Positions 60,102 to 64,000 of a stretch of DNA of 64,000 nt are shown one piece after another. Position 1 is the first letter of the stretch. Every line of letters begins with the position of its first letter. The DNA is from UBA3076 sp964646435 (GTDB lineage Bacteria; Desulfobacterota; Dissulfuribacteria; Dissulfuribacterales; UBA3076): positions 1 through 64,000 of the forward strand of contig CAZYEJ010000002.1 of the NCBI GenBank assembly GCA_964646435.1, in the 5' to 3' direction. The position numbers and the translations under genes are program-made. The notes beneath the pieces are model-generated. The model had not been told where the DNA came from, made no database searches, and worked only from the letters and a program-made list of their open reading frames with translations.

Positions 60102-60191
60102 AGACTCAACTCCTCCGGAATATTGATTAATTTGCTCACTAGTTCAATATTCTACATATGATTTAACAAAACAATTGTTATTCTGTGTCTA

Positions 60192-60220
60192 TTGACACCA
60201 TAGTCCCCCATTCTTATTTT
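60192..60220 (+). promoter_or_regulatory. clpB promoter
   Basis: A perfect -35 TTGACA (60192-60197), a 17-bp spacer and TATTTT (60215-60220) form a sigma70-type promoter 66 bases before the clpB ATG. The spacer contains CCCCCATT, similar to a sigma32 -10, but no matching -35 at the right distance, so heat-shock sigma control is not claimed. Confidence 0.5.
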
Positions 60221-60285
60221 GCCTTGGAATAGAAAGTAACTTCTCAACACATTTAAGTCATCGAATTTTAAGGAATTATAAAATT

Positions 60286-62871
60286 ATGCAACTTGAAAAA
60301 TTCACAATGAAATCACAAGAGGCCCTGCAAGGGGCACAGAGCTTGGCCCAAAGCAAAGGGCATCAGCAAATCGAGCCCGAACATCTGCTTAAGACACTGC
60401 TGAGCCAACCTAAGGGAATTGTAGCATCGGTCCTGAAAAAAATGGGGGTTGAAATCCAGGCCATTGAAGCCGAAGTAGATGAAGCTGTAAACAATCTTCC
60501 CCAGGTGAGCGGAGCGGGTCTGCAGGTCTATATGTCGTCCACGCTAAATCAGATACTGGAAAAGGCATTCGCCATTGCGGATAAAATGAAGGATGAGTAT
60601 GTCAGCCAGGAACACCTACTTCTGGCCATCCTCGACGCATCCCATACAAAGGCCGGTCAGGCGTTGACAGGTCATGGAGTCAACAAGGATACCTTCCTGC
60701 AGGCCCTGGTATCCATAAGGGGTAGCCAGAGGATAACCGATCCTAACCCTGAGGAAAAGTATCAAGCACTTGAAAAATATGGAAGAGACCTCACCTCTTT
60801 TGCAAGATCAGGGAAGCTGGACCCGGTAATAGGTCGTGACGATGAAATTCGCAGGATCATGCAGGTACTGTCTAGAAGGACCAAGAATAACCCAGTCCTC
60901 ATAGGTGAACCAGGGGTTGGTAAGACTGCGATAGTAGAGGGTCTGGCCCAACGAATAGTCTCCGGCGATATTCCTGAGACACTGAGGGACCGGCGCATTA
61001 TTGCCCTGGATATGGGGGCCTTGATCGCAGGGGCCAAGTTCCGGGGTGAATTTGAAGAACGGCTGAAGGCAGTCCTCAAGGAAGTAGCAGAACGGCAGGG
61101 CGAGGTCATCTTGTTCATAGACGAAATCCACACCATGGTGGGCGCCGGAGCGGCCCAGGGATCCATGGATGCCTCGAATATGCTGAAACCTGCCCTTGCC
61201 AGGGGAGAGCTCCACTGCATCGGTGCCACCACAATAGACGAATACCGCAAGTACATTGAAAAGGATACTGCGCTCGAAAGACGCTTTCAGCCAGTGATGG
61301 TGAATGAGTCCAGTGTTGAGGACACCATTGCCATACTCCGCGGGCTAAAAGAAAAATACGAGGTGCACCACGGAGTACGGATAAAGGATTCATCTATAAT
61401 TGCAGCATCAACGCTGTCTCAGCGCTACATCACGGATCGCTTTCTCCCGGACAAGGCCATTGATCTTATAGACGAGTCGGCAGCAAAGCTGAGAATCGAA
61501 ATAGATAGCCTTCCAGCGGACATTGACGAATTAGAGCGCCGGAGCATGCAGCTTGAGATAGAACAAGAGGCCCTGAAAAAGGAAACTGATCCGGCATCCA
61601 TAGAAAGATTAGAGAAAATCAAACAGGATCTTGCCGACCTCAGAGAGCAGAGCGATTTGCTCAAGGCCCGCTGGCAGCAAGAAAAGGGAATTATTCAAAA
61701 AATCCGTGATATCAAGGAACGTATAGACCAGCTCAGGATCGACGCAGAAAGATTCCAGCGTGAGGGTGACCTGAACAAAGTGGCTGAGATCCTCTACGGA
61801 GAGGTCCCAAAACTTGAAAAGGAGCTGAAAGAGGAACAGTCCCGGATAAAAAAGCTTCAGAAGGATGGCACCAGTATGCTCAAAGAGGAGGTGGACGCTG
61901 ACGACATTGCGGACATCATATCCAAGTGGACAGGAATACCGGTCAGCAAACTTCTTGAGGGAGAAAAGGAAAAGCTGGTCCACATGGAAAATCGCCTGAG
62001 CCAACGGATTATTGGCCAGGAAAAGGCCATACAGGCGGTATCAAATGCAGTCCGCAGGGCCAGGGCCGGTCTGCAGGACCGTGCGCGGCCTATTGGTTCC
62101 TTTATTTTTCTCGGACCCACAGGTGTTGGAAAAACAGAGCTGGCCAGGACCCTGGCTGAATTCATGTTCGATACTGAGCAGGCCATAATTCGTATGGACA
62201 TGAGCGAATACATGGAAAGACACTCCGTCGCCAGGTTAATCGGTGCGCCTCCGGGCTATGTGGGATATGAAGAAGGGGGCTATCTCACAGAGGCCGTGCG
62301 GCGCAAACCCTATTCTGTTATTCTTTTTGACGAAATAGAAAAGGCCCATCCGGACGTATTTAACATACTGCTCCAGATCCTGGACGATGGAAGGCTTACT
62401 GACGGCAAGGGTCGTACTGTGAACTTCCGCAACACCATAATTATCATGACTTCCAACATAGGTACTGACCTGATTCAGGAAATCAAGGACCCGGAGGAGA
62501 TAGAGCACAGGATGATGGACGCCCTTCGTCTCAGCTTCAAACCCGAGTTCCTAAACCGTGTGGACGACGTGATCATTTTTCACTCACTCAGCAAGGAACA
62601 CCTGCAAAGTATTGTAGACATCCAGCTCAGCTATCTCAAGGACCGTCTGCAGGAGCATAATTACGAAATTGACGTAAGCAAAAGGGCAAAGGCATGGATA
62701 GCTGACGTAGGTTATGATCTTACATACGGGGCACGTCCTCTTAAGAGGGCCATTCAGCGCTACATTGAGAATCCTCTGGCCCTTAAAATCCTTGAGGGGA
62801 CCTTCAAAGAGGGAGACGATATCCTGATAGAAATGGACGAAAATGGCCATGTGTCATTCCGAAAAAAATAA
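60286..62871 (+). CDS. clpB: ATP-dependent disaggregase ClpB
   Basis: An 861-residue Hsp100. It has an N-terminal Clp-N domain, AAA1 with Walker A GEPGVGKT (207-214), the ClpB-specific coiled-coil middle domain (about 400-530) and AAA2 with GPTGVGKT (610-617). The C-terminal domain includes YDLTYGARPLKRAIQRYIENP. It rescues aggregated proteins with DnaK. The frame is complete, with AAGGA upstream. It is a single gene. Confidence 0.97.
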   Translation: MQLEKFTMKSQEALQGAQSLAQSKGHQQIEPEHLLKTLLSQPKGIVASVLKKMGVEIQAIEAEVDEAVNNLPQVSGAGLQVYMSSTLNQILEKAFAIADKMKDEYVSQEHLLLAILDASHTKAGQALTGHGVNKDTFLQALVSIRGSQRITDPNPEEKYQALEKYGRDLTSFARSGKLDPVIGRDDEIRRIMQVLSRRTKNNPVLIGEPGVGKTAIVEGLAQRIVSGDIPETLRDRRIIALDMGALIAGAKFRGEFEERLKAVLKEVAERQGEVILFIDEIHTMVGAGAAQGSMDASNMLKPALARGELHCIGATTIDEYRKYIEKDTALERRFQPVMVNESSVEDTIAILRGLKEKYEVHHGVRIKDSSIIAASTLSQRYITDRFLPDKAIDLIDESAAKLRIEIDSLPADIDELERRSMQLEIEQEALKKETDPASIERLEKIKQDLADLREQSDLLKARWQQEKGIIQKIRDIKERIDQLRIDAERFQREGDLNKVAEILYGEVPKLEKELKEEQSRIKKLQKDGTSMLKEEVDADDIADIISKWTGIPVSKLLEGEKEKLVHMENRLSQRIIGQEKAIQAVSNAVRRARAGLQDRARPIGSFIFLGPTGVGKTELARTLAEFMFDTEQAIIRMDMSEYMERHSVARLIGAPPGYVGYEEGGYLTEAVRRKPYSVILFDEIEKAHPDVFNILLQILDDGRLTDGKGRTVNFRNTIIIMTSNIGTDLIQEIKDPEEIEHRMMDALRLSFKPEFLNRVDDVIIFHSLSKEHLQSIVDIQLSYLKDRLQEHNYEIDVSKRAKAWIADVGYDLTYGARPLKRAIQRYIENPLALKILEGTFKEGDDILIEMDENGHVSFRKK

Positions 62872-63312
62872 GGGTCAGGGGTTATAAGTGCTAAGTTATT
62901 TTTTCATCGGATGGACTAATGAACATCGAACGTCCAACATCGAATGCTGAATGGGGGAAAATGAAGAAACGGACTTATGGCTGGAAGAAAGGCTGCTTGA
63001 GTATACAGAAATAGCCGTTGAATGTTGGGTATCGGATATTTGTTTTTCACTCGACGTTGGACGTTCGATGTTCGACGTTTATCTTTCAAAATAATTCCAT
63101 ACGGCATAGATATAACACATGTGAACGCCCACAGAAAAAAGATCTGCAGAATTTTTGCTTTTGGATTAGTGCAAAAACGTTCGTTTCTGTTATAGTGGCC
63201 TTGATTTGTTGAATAACAATTTAAACGGCCTTGTCTTTCTCCGGCCAATGTGCGATTATTTGTAGCAATACCCCAATTCATAGATAAAAAACTTGGGAAA
63301 GGATGATGAATT
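62872..63312. repeat. Spacer with 95-bp dispersed repeat, copy 2
   Basis: 63005-63099 is the inverted counterpart of 15285-15379. A shorter forward piece at about 62922-62955 (GAACATCGAACGTCCAACAT) faces it, so the two form an imperfect inverted repeat. The open frames here (for example 62916-63281 minus) are shadows of this repeat. No gene is supported. Confidence 0.7.
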
Positions 63313-63546
63313 ATGACGAGAACTAAAAGCAGGCCTTATACAGTAGATGATGTACGCCAAATCTACAAGAACTACACAAGCATGACCGCGGCTGAAATCG
63401 CAGACGAACTCGGTATCAGCAAAGCTCAGGTCTCGAAAATCGTTACAGAGCTTCGAAGGCATGGAGTTGATCTACCAAAGAAAAAACGTGAAAATCCTGT
63501 TGAGATTTTTATCCGGGAGGAGCCCGGCCTTAAACTCAAATCTTAA
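63313..63546 (+). CDS. Small helix-turn-helix protein
   Basis: A 77-residue protein. YTVDDVRQIYKNYTSMTAAE leads into the helix-turn-helix EIADELGISKAQVSKIVTEL, followed by a basic tail (RRHGVDLPKKKRE). It resembles sigma-like or MarR-type recognition helices of small regulators. AAAGGATGATG lies before the ATG. Its target is unknown. It converges with the histidine kinase gene. Confidence 0.75.
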   Translation: MTRTKSRPYTVDDVRQIYKNYTSMTAAEIADELGISKAQVSKIVTELRRHGVDLPKKKRENPVEIFIREEPGLKLKS

Positions 63547-63586
63547 TACATACTGATAATTGAGGGATTGAGGTGCTTTTTTGATT

Positions 63587-64000
63587 CTAATCCCTCAATT
63601 CCTCAATTCCTAAATTTTTACTCTCAGTGCCTTTCTGCTGGAAAAGCGGGAGCTTGACAATGACTATGGTCTGGCCGTCCTCGGTCCGGATATCGATCTT
63701 TCCGTGGTTACCTTGCACAAACCGATAAATGATGTTTAAGCCACGGCCACTTACTTCACCTTTTTTGACCTGATCAATTTTTTCCTCTGGTATCTCTCCT
63801 GTATTTTTAATCTCGATACAGGCCAGGGTCTCCTCTATATAGCAGTGCATAGACAGAGCGCCTCCCTGTTTCGGGATGGCATTGACAGCGTTGTTCATAA
63901 GATTATCCAGTACTCGTTCCAGACCAAACCGCGAACAATAGACTAATATCTCTGCTTCAATTTCCAGAGGCTCTATCCTGATGTATTTGCGCCATGATTG
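63587..64000 (-). CDS. Sensor histidine kinase, C-terminal part (cut by window edge)
   Basis: The frame is open to the right edge of the window, and 138 residues or fewer of the protein are visible. Seen are the HATPase_c N box (RVLDNLMNNAVNAIP), a G1-like IEIKNTGEIP and the G2 box GRGLNIIYRFVQGNHG, ending in IVIVKLPL. G1 has Asn-Thr-Gly in place of Asp-Asn-Gly, as in some kinases. The sensor and dimerisation domains lie beyond base 64000. A partner regulator is not visible. Confidence 0.85.
   Translation of the reverse strand, partial: QSWRKYIRIEPLEIEAEILVYCSRFGLERVLDNLMNNAVNAIPKQGGALSMHCYIEETLACIEIKNTGEIPEEKIDQVKKGEVSGRGLNIIYRFVQGNHGKIDIRTEDGQTIVIVKLPLFQQKGTESKNLGIEELRD

Noticed and set aside
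60192..60220. Heat-shock sigma32 promoter for clpB
   Set aside because: A CCCCCATT box is present but no CTTGAA-type -35 lies at the required distance; a sigma70-type reading fits better.
62916..63281. Minus-strand frame of 121 codons
   Set aside because: It is a translation of the dispersed 95-bp repeat and its flank; peptides of this kind recur wherever the repeat occurs and show no protein family.

Overview
The window reads as a chromosomal segment of a Gram-negative, probably Desulfobacterota-like (former Deltaproteobacteria) bacterium. This is an inference from the tig-clpP-clpX-lon block, a meso-DAP type division and cell-wall (dcw) cluster with a murE-murF fusion, a bifunctional homocysteine methyltransferase/methylene-THF reductase, an EPS-type MarR/NusG pair beside a sat-cysC fusion, and the many 7-8 bp intergenic microsatellites and palindromic repeats. 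No 16S rRNA is present, so the placement stays tentative.

Layout. 158-8076: a tRNA-Leu(UAG) gene carries an integrated element of about 7.8 kb bounded by 62-bp direct repeats (185-246 and 8015-8076). It encodes a frameshifted tyrosine integrase, a ribbon-helix-helix protein, a MazF/PemK-like toxin, several small proteins, a PrimPol-ATPase replication protein with iteron-like repeats inside its gene, two AlpA/excisionase-like proteins and a divergent zinc-finger protein. 8280-13959: proteostasis block tig-clpP-clpX-lon. 14065-18369: ComEA-like protein, NusG-like antiterminator, EPS-type MarR, wecB and a sat-cysC fusion, possibly the stub of a polysaccharide locus. 18487-20313: typA. 20314-25700: accessory zone with a Y1 transposase that has lost its HUH histidines but keeps 23-bp inverted repeats, a second transposase relic, a yefM-yoeB toxin-antitoxin pair with a textbook operator, a group II intron remnant and a ParE-like scrap. 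25701-29140: M23 peptidase, xseA, metallo-beta-lactamase-fold hydrolase. 29917-31784: sua5-type gene and mltG.

32087-48292: the dcw cluster mraZ-rsmH-ftsL-ftsI-murEF-mraY-murD-murG-murC-murB-ftsQ-ftsA-ftsZ. It is unusual in three ways. The FtsI homologue has lost all three transpeptidase motifs (SxxK, SxN, KTG). ftsW is absent from its usual place between murD and murG. Intergenic-type 7-bp and 8-bp microsatellites have entered murEF, murD, murG and ftsQ as coding sequence. 48289-57307 on the other strand: cdaR-cdaA-folP-ftsH-tilS, the methyltransferase/reductase and a SlyD-like isomerase. 57335-64000: coaE, tRNA-Arg(UCU), an ABC ATPase relic, a PilZ protein, a dGTPase-like HD protein, clpB, a small HTH protein and the end of a histidine kinase.

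The strongest leads are the predicted catalytically dead FtsI with the missing ftsW, the microsatellite-built linkers in essential cell-wall enzymes, and the lambda-O-like arrangement of repeats inside the mobile element's replication gene.
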